A stretch of 64,000 nt of DNA from QANA01 sp963665505 (GCA_963665505.1 OY762275.1:1302001-1366000); one strand, 5' to 3'. Counted from the stretch's first letter, positions 8,378 to 17,344 are shown. Notes: generated from the sequence alone by a model not told the origin. Numbers and translations: made by a program.

Positions 8378-8674
8378 TAGTTATTTCCCCTTAATTTTAT
8401 AAAATTATTTATTTTCCCACATGTCTTTATCATAATGTACCATATTTTTCTCTTAATTCAAACGTGTTTTTCTCTCTTATCGCGCTTTTTCTCCATATGG
8501 GAACAGGTCTTATGCATCCATATCCGTATGTTTCTTCTGATTTTCCTATTCGTTCCCGCCTTTTCATTGTATACTTAGGTTGTTAAGTTCTTCTGTCGTA
8601 TTTGTTGCATACAGTCATTATATTTCATTAAGAAGAACATTCCTTCACACAGATACAGCCGGAAAGAAAGTTTT

Positions 8675-9367
8675 ATGAAAACAGCAGGTTTGATCGGCGG
8701 CATGAGCTGGCACAGCACCGTATCCTATTACAAAATCCTCAATGAAGTGATCCAAAAGCAGTTGGGCGGACTGCATTCCGCGCAGTGCCTGCTGTACAGC
8801 GTGGATTTTGAGGAGATCGAAGAAAACATGACGCGGGGCGATTGGGAAAAATGCGCAGAGATATTGGCCGGCGCCGCGATGCGCCTCGAAAAAGCCGGGG
8901 CAGACTTTATCGTGATCTGTACGAACACAATGCACAAAGTCGCTCCGCAGATCGAACCAGAGATCAGCATCCCTATCCTGCATATCGCCGACGCCACGGC
9001 AAATGAATTGAAAAAGCACAATATCGGCAAGGCAGCCCTCCTGGGGACTAAATATTGCATGACGCAGCCCTTTTATACCTCCAGACTAAAGAAAAACGGC
9101 GTAGAGGTGCTGCTTCCCACAAAAGAAGAGATCGAATACATACATGCCGTTATTTTTGATGAACTGTGCCTGGGCATCCTTTCAGCGGCGTCAAAAAAGG
9201 AATTCTTGCGTATCATCGACGCACTTGCGCAAAGAGGCGCCGGGGGCGTGATCCTGGGGTGTACGGAGATCAGTTCCCTTGTAAAACAAACCGATACGGC
9301 CATTCCCCTATTCGATACAACCTCCATCCATGCAACCGCCGCCGCCCTGTTTGCCCTCGGAAAATGA
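8675..9367 (+). CDS. Aspartate/glutamate racemase family protein
   Basis: 230 residues. PLP-independent racemases of this family use two Cys as acid and base; both are visible, Cys82 in VICTNTMHK and Cys196 in ILGCTEIS. The N-terminal AGLIGGMSWHSTVSYYKILNE resembles YgeA-type broad-spectrum amino acid racemases rather than MurI. It may make D-Asp or D-Glu or interconvert other amino acids. GGAAAGAAAG precedes the ATG. It stands alone on the forward strand. Confidence 0.88.
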   Translation: MKTAGLIGGMSWHSTVSYYKILNEVIQKQLGGLHSAQCLLYSVDFEEIEENMTRGDWEKCAEILAGAAMRLEKAGADFIVICTNTMHKVAPQIEPEISIPILHIADATANELKKHNIGKAALLGTKYCMTQPFYTSRLKKNGVEVLLPTKEEIEYIHAVIFDELCLGILSAASKKEFLRIIDALAQRGAGGVILGCTEISSLVKQTDTAIPLFDTTSIHATAAALFALGK

Positions 9368-9489
9368 CAAAAAACCGAATAATACGGGTATTTCTATTGA
9401 TTTCTCCATAAAAATTCCATACAATAATAACAGAAACAACCGTAAGAAAACGAAACCGGCTCTTCGCTATTTTTCAATGGGAGGAAACG

Positions 9490-10158
9490 ATGAAAAGAAC
9501 AATACTAGTGTTTTTCTGCCTGTTGCTGCTTTTGCCTGTGATTACTGGATGTTTTTTACTGAAAAAGAAAAATCAACAGCCAACCGAGACGACCGCCGGC
9601 AGCGCCAGTGCCTCTTTTGATGCATCCGCATCAGAATCAGAATCCGCAGCTATAACGGCTTCCCCTTCCGTCTCAGACACATCTGCGGCAACTTCTTCGG
9701 CCGAAGCGACCGAATCGACCGATCCGAATACGCCGGTCAATACCGCCACGATGTATTCCAGCTATGCCTTCATGGTTTCTTACGACCCGGCGCGCGGCTG
9801 GGCAGATTTCGATTATTTTGATATGCTCCGGGGCGAAGATGCCGTCAACTGGCTGGTAGAACACGAAGGCTATGCACAAGCGGATGCACAGGAAGTGGTC
9901 GACAACTATGCCGACTCGGAATTCATCTGCAAAAATACGAATCCGCAGTTGCGGACGGTCGATTTGCGGGATCTTCCTCTCAAGCTGATGTATTACCCGG
10001 ATGGCACGATGGTACCCGGCGCCCCGATCGATGCAACACTATCGGATCTGTACACCCTATATATCCTCGACCCTGACCTTATCCTGGATTCATTTTTCTA
10101 CTGGATCGAAGTGGAAGGCGGGGAAGTTACTTCCGTTGAACAGGTCTATTGGCCATAA
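9490..10158 (+). CDS. Predicted lipoprotein of unknown function
   Basis: 222 residues. A lipoprotein signal peptide ends in a lipobox (LLPVITGC, Cys about residue 18), followed by a low-complexity Ser/Ala/Thr/Glu linker to about residue 80 and a globular domain of about 140 residues (YDPARGWADFDYFDMLRGEDAVNWLV, EAQEVVDNYADSEFICKNTN). The domain is not one I recognise. It should sit on the outer face of the membrane. GGGAGGAAACG precedes the ATG, and a terminator follows. Confidence 0.75.
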   Translation: MKRTILVFFCLLLLLPVITGCFLLKKKNQQPTETTAGSASASFDASASESESAAITASPSVSDTSAATSSAEATESTDPNTPVNTATMYSSYAFMVSYDPARGWADFDYFDMLRGEDAVNWLVEHEGYAQADAQEVVDNYADSEFICKNTNPQLRTVDLRDLPLKLMYYPDGTMVPGAPIDATLSDLYTLYILDPDLILDSFFYWIEVEGGEVTSVEQVYWP

Positions 10159-10177
10159 ACCGATAAGATAAAAGGAA

Positions 10178-10209
10178 AAGAAGCGGGGATATCGTCCCGC
10201 TTCTTTTTT
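10178..10209. terminator. Bidirectional terminator
   Basis: AAGAAGCGGGGA and TCCCGCTTCTT form a stem with a T run on the forward side and TTTTCCTTTT on the reverse side. It serves the lipoprotein gene and the convergent scfB gene. Confidence 0.85.
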
Positions 10210-10228
10210 GATTTCGCAACGTTTTGCT

Positions 10229-11629
10229 TTATGCCTCTGCTGCCTTCGTCGCCCGTTCCTCTTTTAACTGCATACGCTTCACCGCAAGATAGATCGCACA
10301 TTCCAGACGCATTTTTTCCAACTCACATGCCATCTCATAGGGAGCGTTGATATCTCCGTTTGCATGATAATTTGCGGCGGAACAGCCTCCGCTGCAGTGG
10401 TACCGGGCCCAGCAATCCGGGCAGTGGTTGCGTGTATATACGCTGACGCCTGCAAACCGAGAGGCTTTGCTCCTATCAAAAGTACCTTCCATGACATTGC
10501 CCATTTTGAATTCCGTTTCCCCGACAAACTGATGGCAGGGATAAATATCTCCTTCCGGTGTGATGGCAACATATTCGCACCCCGCACCGCAGCCGCGCAA
10601 CCGTTTGATGATACACGGCCCGTGGTCCAGATCGATCTTGAAATGGAAAAAGTTCACGAACTCTCCTTTTTTGTCCAATTCGAAAATCTCATCTGCCAGC
10701 TTCCAGTATTCTTCCCGTAAGCGCGGTAAATCAGACTGCTTGAGCTCGTATCCACTGCCTTCCACCGCTACGACCGGCTCTATCGAGAGCTGATCAAACC
10801 CCTGATGATAAACGTCCATCACGTCTTCGGAAAAATTCAGATTATACCCGGTGTACGTGCCCCGCATATAATAATCTTTATCCAGGCTGCGCGCGGCCAC
10901 CAGTTTTTTAAACTTGGGCATGATCACATCATAACTTCCCTTTCCGTTGATTGCCGGGCGCATCCGGTCATGTACCGCTTTCCTGCCGTCCACCGACATC
11001 ACGACGTTGGACATGTACTTATTGATATAACGGATCTTTTCATCGTCCAGCAGTACCCCGTTCGTCGTAATCGTGAACCGAAAATGCTTATCATATTGTT
11101 TTTCCATTTTTTGCGCGTATTCTACCGTATCCTTGACAGTCTGCCACGCCATAAGCGGCTCTCCGCCGAAAAAATCGACTTCGATATTGTGCCGTTTCTG
11201 CGATTCCCGGATCACGAAATCTATAGCTTTCCGGGCTACGTTTACAGGCATCAAGGCCCGCCCAGCACCATAGTTCCCCGTTCCGGCGAAGCAATATTTG
11301 CACCGCAGGTTGCAGTCGTGTGAAACATGCAGACATAAAGCCTTTACCGGTGCATTTTGGGGTTTTATCAGGGCAGCCGGTATGGAAATATCATCCGAGA
11401 ACAATAAGCCATCCCGGTAAAGCTGGTACAGTTCACCGTACGTTTCCCCGATCTCCCGGCGGGAAAAGCGGCCGGGAAATGCCTCCAAGAGTTCCGGCGG
11501 ACAATCCTCCGCCATCGGAGGTGCTATTTTTTCGCACACGGCATACCCGAGGGCATCCATTACGTGCACGGCCCCGCTTGCGACATCCAACACGATGTGT
11601 TCTCCGTTATGCATAAATTGATGAATCAT
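10229..11629 (-). CDS. scfB: SCIFF peptide radical SAM maturase (thioether cross-linking enzyme)
   Basis: 466 residues. It belongs to the radical SAM/SPASM maturases that link Cys thiols to the alpha carbon of nearby residues in SCIFF peptides. The first 95 residues form a leader-binding region of the RRE type. The AdoMet cluster motif is DCNLRCKYC (Cys106, 110, 113), followed by FFGGEPLMAW. C-terminal Cys clusters (CGAGCEYVAITPEGDIYPC, then NHCPDCWARYHCSGGC) hold two auxiliary iron-sulfur clusters. The substrate gene scfA lies directly upstream on the same strand, the standard arrangement. The product's role in clostridia is not established. Confidence 0.95.
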   Translation of the reverse strand: MIHQFMHNGEHIVLDVASGAVHVMDALGYAVCEKIAPPMAEDCPPELLEAFPGRFSRREIGETYGELYQLYRDGLLFSDDISIPAALIKPQNAPVKALCLHVSHDCNLRCKYCFAGTGNYGAGRALMPVNVARKAIDFVIRESQKRHNIEVDFFGGEPLMAWQTVKDTVEYAQKMEKQYDKHFRFTITTNGVLLDDEKIRYINKYMSNVVMSVDGRKAVHDRMRPAINGKGSYDVIMPKFKKLVAARSLDKDYYMRGTYTGYNLNFSEDVMDVYHQGFDQLSIEPVVAVEGSGYELKQSDLPRLREEYWKLADEIFELDKKGEFVNFFHFKIDLDHGPCIIKRLRGCGAGCEYVAITPEGDIYPCHQFVGETEFKMGNVMEGTFDRSKASRFAGVSVYTRNHCPDCWARYHCSGGCSAANYHANGDINAPYEMACELEKMRLECAIYLAVKRMQLKEERATKAAEA

Positions 11630-11647
11630 CTGTTATTTTCTCCAAAA

Positions 11648-11683
11648 GGAGGGCAGGCACCAGCGATGCCTGCCCTGTTTTTT
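11648..11683 (-). terminator. Hairpin between scfA and scfB, possible attenuator
   Basis: GGGCAGGC and GCCTGCCC pair around a nine-base loop; on the reverse strand TCCTTTT follows, which also forms part of the scfB ribosome site. This could limit read-through so that peptide is made in excess over enzyme. Confidence 0.55.
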
Positions 11684-11716
11684 ATCTTTTGTTTCGTTCC
11701 TGCCTTGCCCCAGACG

Positions 11717-11887
11717 TTATCTTCCCCTGGTGCCTTTTCCCGGCTTGCCCGGCCGCTCACAATCCTGGTTGGCGACAGTACAAGATGTTTTACAGGCCGA
11801 CTGACAGGAGGTCTGGCATTCGCCGCAGCCGCCGTTTACGGCCGTCTTTCTTAAGTTTAGTGTATTCATTGTTTTTATGTGCTTCAT
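11717..11887 (-). CDS. scfA: SCIFF ribosomal peptide precursor (six Cys)
   Basis: A 56-residue ORF not reached by a 60-residue cutoff. It opens with MKHIKTMNTLNLRKTA, the conserved leader, and has six cysteines at 21, 24, 28, 32, 36 and 43 (GGCGECQTSC, ACKTSC, NQDC), exactly the six-Cys-in-45-residues pattern that names SCIFF. The tail after the last Cys (ERPGKPGKGTRGR) is basic and a little longer than usual. AAGGAG lies eight bases before the ATG. It lies just upstream of its maturase scfB. The cysteines would be joined in thioether bridges. Confidence 0.95.
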   Translation of the reverse strand: MKHIKTMNTLNLRKTAVNGGCGECQTSCQSACKTSCTVANQDCERPGKPGKGTRGR

Positions 11888-11922
11888 TTCCAAAGCTCCT
11901 TAGCATTAAAATCATTTAGAAC

Positions 11923-11951
11923 ATCATACATTATTTTTTTATAAAAATCAA
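11923..11951 (-). promoter_or_regulatory. Promoter of scfAB
   Basis: Reverse strand: -35 TTGATT at 11946-11951, a 17-base spacer, -10 TATGAT at 11923-11928, 36 bases before the scfA start. Confidence 0.7.
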
Positions 11952-12004
11952 CTCCACCATGAACTTTCCCTAAAATAGATACCGTTTGCAGTCGTGTTTT
12001 ATGC

Positions 12005-12010
12005 TATAAT
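12005..12010 (+). promoter_or_regulatory. Extended -10 promoter of the decarboxylase gene
   Basis: TGCTATAAT gives an extended -10 box 23 bases before the ATG; the start codon is preceded by ACGGAGG. Confidence 0.55.
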
Positions 12011-12032
12011 TTAAAAAACGGAGGCCAATCCT

Positions 12033-13412
12033 ATGAAGCAAATTACACCCCTTTATTCGGCTTTGCGAACAGAAGCAGATAAACGGAATATCCGCATGCA
12101 TACGCCGGGGCACAAAGGGAAACGTTCGGGGAATCTTCGCTGCCGCGATCTTTTCCAGATCGATTTTACCGAACTCGAAGCGACGGGGAATCTTTACAAA
12201 GGTCTTCCCCCTATCTCCGATGCGGAAGAACTGATGGCAAAAGCAGCGGGCGCACAGGAATGCTTCTTCCTGACCGGCGGTTCCACCCAGGGAATTATGG
12301 CCGCCATGGCCGTCGCCTGCCCGTTAGGGGGCAACGTCCTGGTCGACAGAGGCTGTCATTTTTCGGTATGGAACGCCATGGTGCACCTTGACCTGCATCC
12401 CTTTTATGTCGAACGATCCGTTCTCCGGCCCTGGGATATCGCAGGGCCGCTCACGGCGACACATATAAAAACTGCGCTCGAAAAAATGCCCGTCCTGTCT
12501 TCCGCCGTCATCCTTACTTCCCCAACGTATTATGGCGTGCTGTCCGATATCCCGGCTATCGCGAAAGTAACTTCCGGGCAGAATATACCGCTTATCATCG
12601 ACGAGGCGCACGGCGCCCATTTAAGCTTTCTGAAGGGATATGCCGGCGCCATAGCGGAAGGCGCCACCCTTTCCATTGCCAGCGCGCATAAAACGTTGCC
12701 TGCCCTTACGCCCGGCGCGTTGCTGTTTTCCAACGCACAGTTTTCGCGCGATACAATCAGAGAAAGAGCCTCCATGTTTGGAACATCCAGCCCTTCTTAT
12801 CTCGTCATGGCCTCTATGGATGTTGCCCGCGCATTTATGCAAGCAAAGGGCATACGCAGATACGGGCAGGTCATCAGCGCCGCAGAAAAGCTCCGCACGC
12901 AGATCAACAGCAGAGGTGTTTTCGCAGCCCTTAGCGCGGATCATCAGGCAAAGATCGACCCGGCAAGGCTCACCATCAATACGGCCGTCGGGGGGATCGG
13001 CGGATATGACGCGGCGCATATGCTGGAAAAGAACCATATCGTCTGCGAAATGGCCGACATACAAAACATCGTGATGATCCTGACCTGCGCAGATGACAAA
13101 GCGGATCTGAATTATATTGGAAAAATTCTTTCCTCCATGGAACATTCGGCAAGACCTGCGTGGAAACAATCTGCGGATCAAACACTCCCCTCTCCCCTGC
13201 AAAAAATGTCTCCGAGAGAAGCCGCTTATGCGCCTATCGAGTATCTGCCGCTCGCTAAAACCGCCGGCAGGATCGCGGGAGAACATCTTGTCCCTTATCC
13301 GCCCGGCACTCCGGCAGTAGCCGCCGGAGAAGAAATTGACGAAGCCCATATTTCTTACTTGGAAAACAATCGTTGGAATGCAAATAGACAAACAGCCGTC
13401 ATCCGGGAATAA
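12033..13412 (+). CDS. Orn/Lys/Arg decarboxylase-family PLP enzyme
   Basis: 459 residues, the short Gram-positive form (as Bacillus SpeA), lacking the N-terminal receiver-like domain of the enterobacterial enzymes. MHTPGHKGK and the Gly-rich stretch near residue 80 (FLTGGSTQGIMA) start the fold; IIDEAHGAHLSF holds the PLP-ring Asp, and SAHKTLPALTPGALL holds the PLP Lys. The C-terminal domain ends with HLVPYPPGTPAVAAGE, the family signature. It likely makes a polyamine (cadaverine, putrescine or agmatine); the substrate cannot be told. It is convergent with a small zinc-ribbon gene 7 bases beyond. Confidence 0.9.
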   Translation: MKQITPLYSALRTEADKRNIRMHTPGHKGKRSGNLRCRDLFQIDFTELEATGNLYKGLPPISDAEELMAKAAGAQECFFLTGGSTQGIMAAMAVACPLGGNVLVDRGCHFSVWNAMVHLDLHPFYVERSVLRPWDIAGPLTATHIKTALEKMPVLSSAVILTSPTYYGVLSDIPAIAKVTSGQNIPLIIDEAHGAHLSFLKGYAGAIAEGATLSIASAHKTLPALTPGALLFSNAQFSRDTIRERASMFGTSSPSYLVMASMDVARAFMQAKGIRRYGQVISAAEKLRTQINSRGVFAALSADHQAKIDPARLTINTAVGGIGGYDAAHMLEKNHIVCEMADIQNIVMILTCADDKADLNYIGKILSSMEHSARPAWKQSADQTLPSPLQKMSPREAAYAPIEYLPLAKTAGRIAGEHLVPYPPGTPAVAAGEEIDEAHISYLENNRWNANRQTAVIRE

Positions 13413-13419
13413 ATACAGT

Positions 13420-13584
13420 TCAATCCTGTTTTTTTGTATTTTTTTCTTCAAAAATACGGTATGGCTGCGTATATTTGATCTTTCGTTTGCATTCCGGGCA
13501 TATTTGCGATCCTTCCGGTATTTCGGCACCACAGAAAACACAGGTTTCCGTGTGATAGATGCGTAGTTTTTGATCGCGCTTCAT
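13420..13584 (-). CDS. 54-residue zinc-ribbon protein
   Basis: A small ORF with a strong coding signal. CVFCGAEIPEGSQICPEC contains two CxxC knuckles (Cys15, Cys18, Cys29, Cys32) that should bind one zinc. It is basic before and after the ribbon (MKRDQKLRIY, KRKIKYTQPYR). GAAGG lies eight bases before the ATG. Function unknown; such single-ribbon proteins often bind nucleic acid or partner proteins. It reads toward the decarboxylase gene. Confidence 0.75.
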   Translation of the reverse strand: MKRDQKLRIYHTETCVFCGAEIPEGSQICPECKRKIKYTQPYRIFEEKNTKKQD

Positions 13585-13667
13585 ACCTTTTACCTTCTTA
13601 CCATTAGTTTACGTCGCCATCTTTTGTTATTATGTCTTAATTTTGCAGATTCATGTTTTTTGACAAA

Positions 13668-13702
13668 ATAAAAAAGGCAATGCCCATTTTGCGCATTGCC
13701 TC
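13668..13702 (-). terminator. Terminator of the liv operon
   Basis: Reverse strand: GAGGCAATGC pairs with GCATTGCCT, followed by TTTTTATTTTG, just after livF. Confidence 0.88.
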
Positions 13703-13725
13703 TGTAACAAGATACCCATTTTTGT

Positions 13726-14430
13726 TTAGGCACCAAGATAGGCACGGCGGATACGGTCGTCCTGCAAAAGCTCGGAAGCATCGCCTTCCATGGCAATGTG
13801 GCCCGTTTCCAGAACATAGGCCCTGTCTGCGATCGAAAGCGCCATCCGGGCGTTCTGTTCCACCAGCAGGATCGTAATGCCCGCCTCGTGCAAAGTTTCA
13901 ATAATTTCAAATATTGTTTTTACCAATATAGGGGAAAGGCCCATCGAAGGTTCGTCCATCAGCATGATTTTTGGGTCGGACATCAATGCGCGTGCCGTGG
14001 AAAGCATCTGCTGTTCTCCGCCGGAGAGCGTACCTGCCAACTGCTTTGCCCTTTCTCTGAGGCGCGGGAAATACCCAAAAACATTCTCGATGTTTTTTTC
14101 AACCTGTTCCTTGTCTTTCAGAACAAACGCGCCCATCTGGAGGTTTTCCAGGACGGACATCCGAGCAAACACATGGCGCCCTTCCGGCACATGCGTCACC
14201 CCCAATGTCACAATTTTGCTGGGCGCCGTCTTTCGAAGATCGTGCCCCTCATACGTGATAGAACCCGAAGTAATATTCAGCAACCCTGAAATCGCGTACA
14301 GAGTCGTTGTTTTCCCGGCACCGTTAGCGCCGATCAACGAAACGATCTCACCCGTATCCACCTGCAGGGAAATTCCTTTTATCGCATGGATCGCACCGTA
14401 AGATACATGAAGATCCCGGATCTCTAACAT
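13726..14430 (-). CDS. livF: Branched-chain amino acid ABC transporter ATP-binding protein LivF
   Basis: 234 residues, the usual size. Walker A GANGAGKTT, signature LSGGEQQM and Walker B IMLMDEPSMGLSP are intact, and the end DDRIRRAYLG is typical of LivF. It supplies one of the two ATPase subunits for uptake of Leu, Ile, Val or related amino acids. It overlaps livG by seven bases and is last in the livKHMGF order. AGGAG lies before the ATG. Confidence 0.95.
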   Translation of the reverse strand: MLEIRDLHVSYGAIHAIKGISLQVDTGEIVSLIGANGAGKTTTLYAISGLLNITSGSITYEGHDLRKTAPSKIVTLGVTHVPEGRHVFARMSVLENLQMGAFVLKDKEQVEKNIENVFGYFPRLRERAKQLAGTLSGGEQQMLSTARALMSDPKIMLMDEPSMGLSPILVKTIFEIIETLHEAGITILLVEQNARMALSIADRAYVLETGHIAMEGDASELLQDDRIRRAYLGA

Positions 14431-15206
14431 ATCTTCTCCTCCTGCTCGCCCAAATAGGCCGTAATGACTTTGGGGTTCCTTGCGATTTCTTCGGGAAGAC
14501 CATACGCGATCGGGATACCGTAGTCAATGACCATGATTTTTTCACAGATATTCATGACCAGACTCATCTGATGTTCTATCAACAGAATGGCGATCCCAAA
14601 CTTTTTGCGGATCAGGTTGATGCTCGTCAAAAGCTCGGCAATCTCCGTGGGGTTCATCCCGGCCGCCGGTTCATCCAACAGCAAGAGCTTCATATTCGTT
14701 GCCAGGGCGCGGGCAATTTCCAGCCTTCTTTGCTGTCCATACGGCAGATTGGCGGCAATAAAGTTCGCCTTATCTTCCAGGCTGAACAAGGAAAGCAACT
14801 CCATCGCACGTTTATGAAGGTCTTTTTCCGTATCCCAGTACGACTTCGTACGGAATATCGGTTCAAAAAGACCATAGCGGATATCTTTTGTAAATGCGGT
14901 AAGAACATTTTCCAGAACCGTCATTTGTTTAAACAACCGTATATTCTGAAATGTCCTCGCAATACCGGCATCTACAATCTGGTACATCTTCTTGCCGTTC
15001 ATGCGCTTTCCAAAAAGGAAAATCTCTCCCTCGTCCGGTTGATACACACCCGTCAAAAGGTTAAAAACCGTTGTTTTCCCGGCACCGTTCGGGCCGATTA
15101 GACCGATCAGTTCTCCCTGTTTGATTTCTAAATTAAAATCTGAGACCGCTTTCAGGCCACCGAAGGAGATGCCCAAATCACGGACAGACAACACGGTTTC
15201 AGCCAT
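14424..15206 (-). CDS. livG: Branched-chain amino acid ABC transporter ATP-binding protein LivG
   Basis: About 260 residues. Walker A GPNGAGKTTVFN, the LivG-specific GIARTFQNIRLFKQMTVLENVL, signature PYGQQRRLEIARAL and Walker B LLLDEPAAGMNP are all present. It is the second ATPase of the importer. The ATG at 15206 is preferred because GGAGG lies nine bases upstream; an ATG at 15215 abuts the GGAGG. It lies 15 bases beyond livM. Confidence 0.95.
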   Translation of the reverse strand: MAETVLSVRDLGISFGGLKAVSDFNLEIKQGELIGLIGPNGAGKTTVFNLLTGVYQPDEGEIFLFGKRMNGKKMYQIVDAGIARTFQNIRLFKQMTVLENVLTAFTKDIRYGLFEPIFRTKSYWDTEKDLHKRAMELLSLFSLEDKANFIAANLPYGQQRRLEIARALATNMKLLLLDEPAAGMNPTEIAELLTSINLIRKKFGIAILLIEHQMSLVMNICEKIMVIDYGIPIAYGLPEEIARNPKVITAYLGEQEEKIC

Positions 15207-15221
15207 TTTTCTCATCCTCCT

Positions 15222-16286
15222 TCAGTTCTTTTTTGCCGCCTGGTTTTCCTGTTTACGGGCGGTCAAGCGCCGTATTTTATCCGGTACCGTTTTAATGAAT
15301 GTATACAGCGAAAACTCATAACGACCGGCCAGGCCTGTAGGCCGAAATATCATCATAAGAATCAATACGATGGAATAAATCAGCATCCGATATTCGGAGA
15401 AGGCGCGCAGTAATTCGGGAAGAACGGAAAGCGCGACCGCCGATATGATCGAACCGGTCAGAGAACCCATCCCGCCGATAATGACCATGATCACATACTC
15501 TGTCGATTTCAGGAACGAAAAATCGTTGTGCTGCAATGTCCCGAGACCCCTGTGCGCAAAAATGGCACCGGCGACTCCGGCAAATAATGCAGATATTGAA
15601 AAAGCCAATACTTTATAATAAGTAGTATGCAAGCCTATCGAAGAAGCCGCAATATCGTCATCCCGGATGGCAGAAATCGCACGGCCATATTTCGAACGTA
15701 CAAAATTAAACAGGATCGTCACGCACACAACCGTGATGGCAAGTATAATGTAAATATTATTAAACCGGGCGATCCCGATCAAAGCCTGCCCCGCCTGGCC
15801 TTCCGAAAGGCCTTTTCCTCCCGCAAACGGTAGGTTCTGGATAACGACGCGGATGATTTCTCCAAAACCCAATGTGATGATGGCCAGGTAGTCGCCACGT
15901 AGCCGCAGCGCGGGAATCCCTACCAACATGCCGAAGATACCCGCAAAAACAGCGCCGGTCACAATAGCGATCATATACAATAGAAACCCTGAAAGCCCGG
16001 CCGTCGTGAAAATTCCGGCGTTGATCAGCGCTTTGGTAACAAGGGCCGAGGAGTAGGCGCCTACCGCCATGAACCCCGCATGCCCCAAAGCCGTTTGGCC
16101 CAAAAAACCGGTAGCGATATTCAATGAAGTGACCATAATGATGGAATAACAACACTGAATCAAAATACCGGATATATAACTGTTTAATTTCCCTGTCTCA
16201 TTAAAATAGAATAAAATCCCAAATAGTGCCAGCACACCTGCCAGTGATGTAAGGGCACTTTTTATGCTTTCTTTTGATCTGGACAT
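15222..16286 (-). CDS. livM: Branched-chain amino acid ABC transporter permease LivM
   Basis: About 354 residues with eight to ten membrane segments. The family signature GFLGQTALGHAGFMAVGAYSSA and the cytoplasmic loop RSKYGRAISAIRDDDIAASSIG, which contacts the ATPases, are clear. The C-terminus is basic and cytoplasmic. The ATG at 16286 follows AAGG by eight bases; livH ends only 10 bases before it. Confidence 0.95.
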   Translation of the reverse strand: MSRSKESIKSALTSLAGVLALFGILFYFNETGKLNSYISGILIQCCYSIIMVTSLNIATGFLGQTALGHAGFMAVGAYSSALVTKALINAGIFTTAGLSGFLLYMIAIVTGAVFAGIFGMLVGIPALRLRGDYLAIITLGFGEIIRVVIQNLPFAGGKGLSEGQAGQALIGIARFNNIYIILAITVVCVTILFNFVRSKYGRAISAIRDDDIAASSIGLHTTYYKVLAFSISALFAGVAGAIFAHRGLGTLQHNDFSFLKSTEYVIMVIIGGMGSLTGSIISAVALSVLPELLRAFSEYRMLIYSIVLILMMIFRPTGLAGRYEFSLYTFIKTVPDKIRRLTARKQENQAAKKN

Positions 16287-16296
16287 TTTCTTCACC

Positions 16297-17208
16297 TTAC
16301 ACCTTTTCCCCGACGTCTCTGCCCAAAATACCCTGCGGCCTTATCAATAAAACAAGAATCAGTATCGCAAATACGATCGCGTCTGAAAAAGCCGAAGTGA
16401 TAACCCCGCCTGTCAAAGCGCCGATATATGCTTTGGAAAGGCTTTCCACAAGCCCAATCATGATCCCGCCCAACATCGCGCCGGGGATACTGCCTATGCC
16501 GCCAAGGACCGCGGCGATAAAGGCTTTCAGTCCCAGCATGGATCCCATCGTCGTCGTAACAGCAGGATATTGGGAACAATACATCAGAGCGGCGATCGCG
16601 GCCAACCCCGAACCGATGGCAAACGTGACGCTGATCGTCCGGTTGATATTGATCCCCATCAAAGTGGAAGCCACTTTATCTTCTGAAACGGCGCGCATCG
16701 ACTTGCCCATTCTCGTCTTATTTACAAAAAAAGAAAGGGCGAGCATAACAACCACGCCGATCCCGATCGTAAGGATCGTATTCCCGCTGATCCCTCCGAT
16801 ACTCGGCAAATCAAAAATCGTATGCACTTGTTTCGGGTTTGCACCAAAAATAGTCTGCGCCAGGTTTTCCAGAAATAAGCTCATCGCAATCGCGGTGATC
16901 AAGGTGGACATTTTGTTCCCTTTGCGGCGAACCGGATTATATGCCAACTTTTCCACCAAGACGCCGGTGACGGAACATACAACACAAGCAATGATCGCAG
17001 CCGTCCATGCAGGCATACCGGCCTGCAACATCAAAGGCACCGTATATACCAACGTATAACCGCCCACCATAATAAAATCGCCATGCGCAAAGTTTATCAA
17101 ACGGATGATGCCGTATACCATAGTATAGCCAAGGGCGATCAGCGCATATATGCTGCCCACCTTCAGGCCGTTTATCACCTGCTGGATAAATAATAGTACT
17201 CCATCCAT
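16297..17208 (-). CDS. livH: Branched-chain amino acid ABC transporter permease LivH
   Basis: 303 residues, eight predicted membrane segments. NGLKVGSIYALIALGYTMVYGIIRLINFAHGDFIMVGGY is the LivH N-terminal signature, and RMGKSMRAVSEDKVASTLMGI is the ATPase-coupling loop. GGGGATGCAGAT precedes the ATG. It is separated from livK by two strong hairpins. Confidence 0.95.
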   Translation of the reverse strand: MDGVLLFIQQVINGLKVGSIYALIALGYTMVYGIIRLINFAHGDFIMVGGYTLVYTVPLMLQAGMPAWTAAIIACVVCSVTGVLVEKLAYNPVRRKGNKMSTLITAIAMSLFLENLAQTIFGANPKQVHTIFDLPSIGGISGNTILTIGIGVVVMLALSFFVNKTRMGKSMRAVSEDKVASTLMGININRTISVTFAIGSGLAAIAALMYCSQYPAVTTTMGSMLGLKAFIAAVLGGIGSIPGAMLGGIMIGLVESLSKAYIGALTGGVITSAFSDAIVFAILILVLLIRPQGILGRDVGEKV

Positions 17209-17235
17209 ATCTGCATCCCCTTTTTATTGCTATAT

Positions 17236-17278
17236 GTTGTCCGAAACGGTGCCGCATCGTTTCACCGCTTCGGACAAC
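17236..17278 (-). repeat. Hairpin 1 between livK and livH
   Basis: GTTGTCCGAA plus CGGTG pairs with CACCG plus TTCGGACAAC, fifteen pairs with one mismatch and an 11-base loop. No T run follows. It lies just before livH. Confidence 0.75.
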
Positions 17279-17293
17279 AGCCTTTCAAAAGGC

Positions 17294-17323
17294 GCGACAC
17301 GGAGTGATCAGACCCCGTGTCGC
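17294..17323 (-). repeat. Hairpin 2 between livK and livH
   Basis: GCGACACGG pairs with CCGTGTCGC over nine bases, followed on the reverse strand by GCCTTTTGAAAGG. It lies just after the livK stop. It may act as a weak terminator or protect the livK mRNA 3' end, giving more binding protein than permease. Confidence 0.75.
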
Positions 17324-17344
17324 ATAGCACATTTTCAAATAATA

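Noticed and set aside
12621..13541. 306-codon reverse frame
   Set aside because: Opposite the decarboxylase gene and runs across its end; no start signal and no domain.
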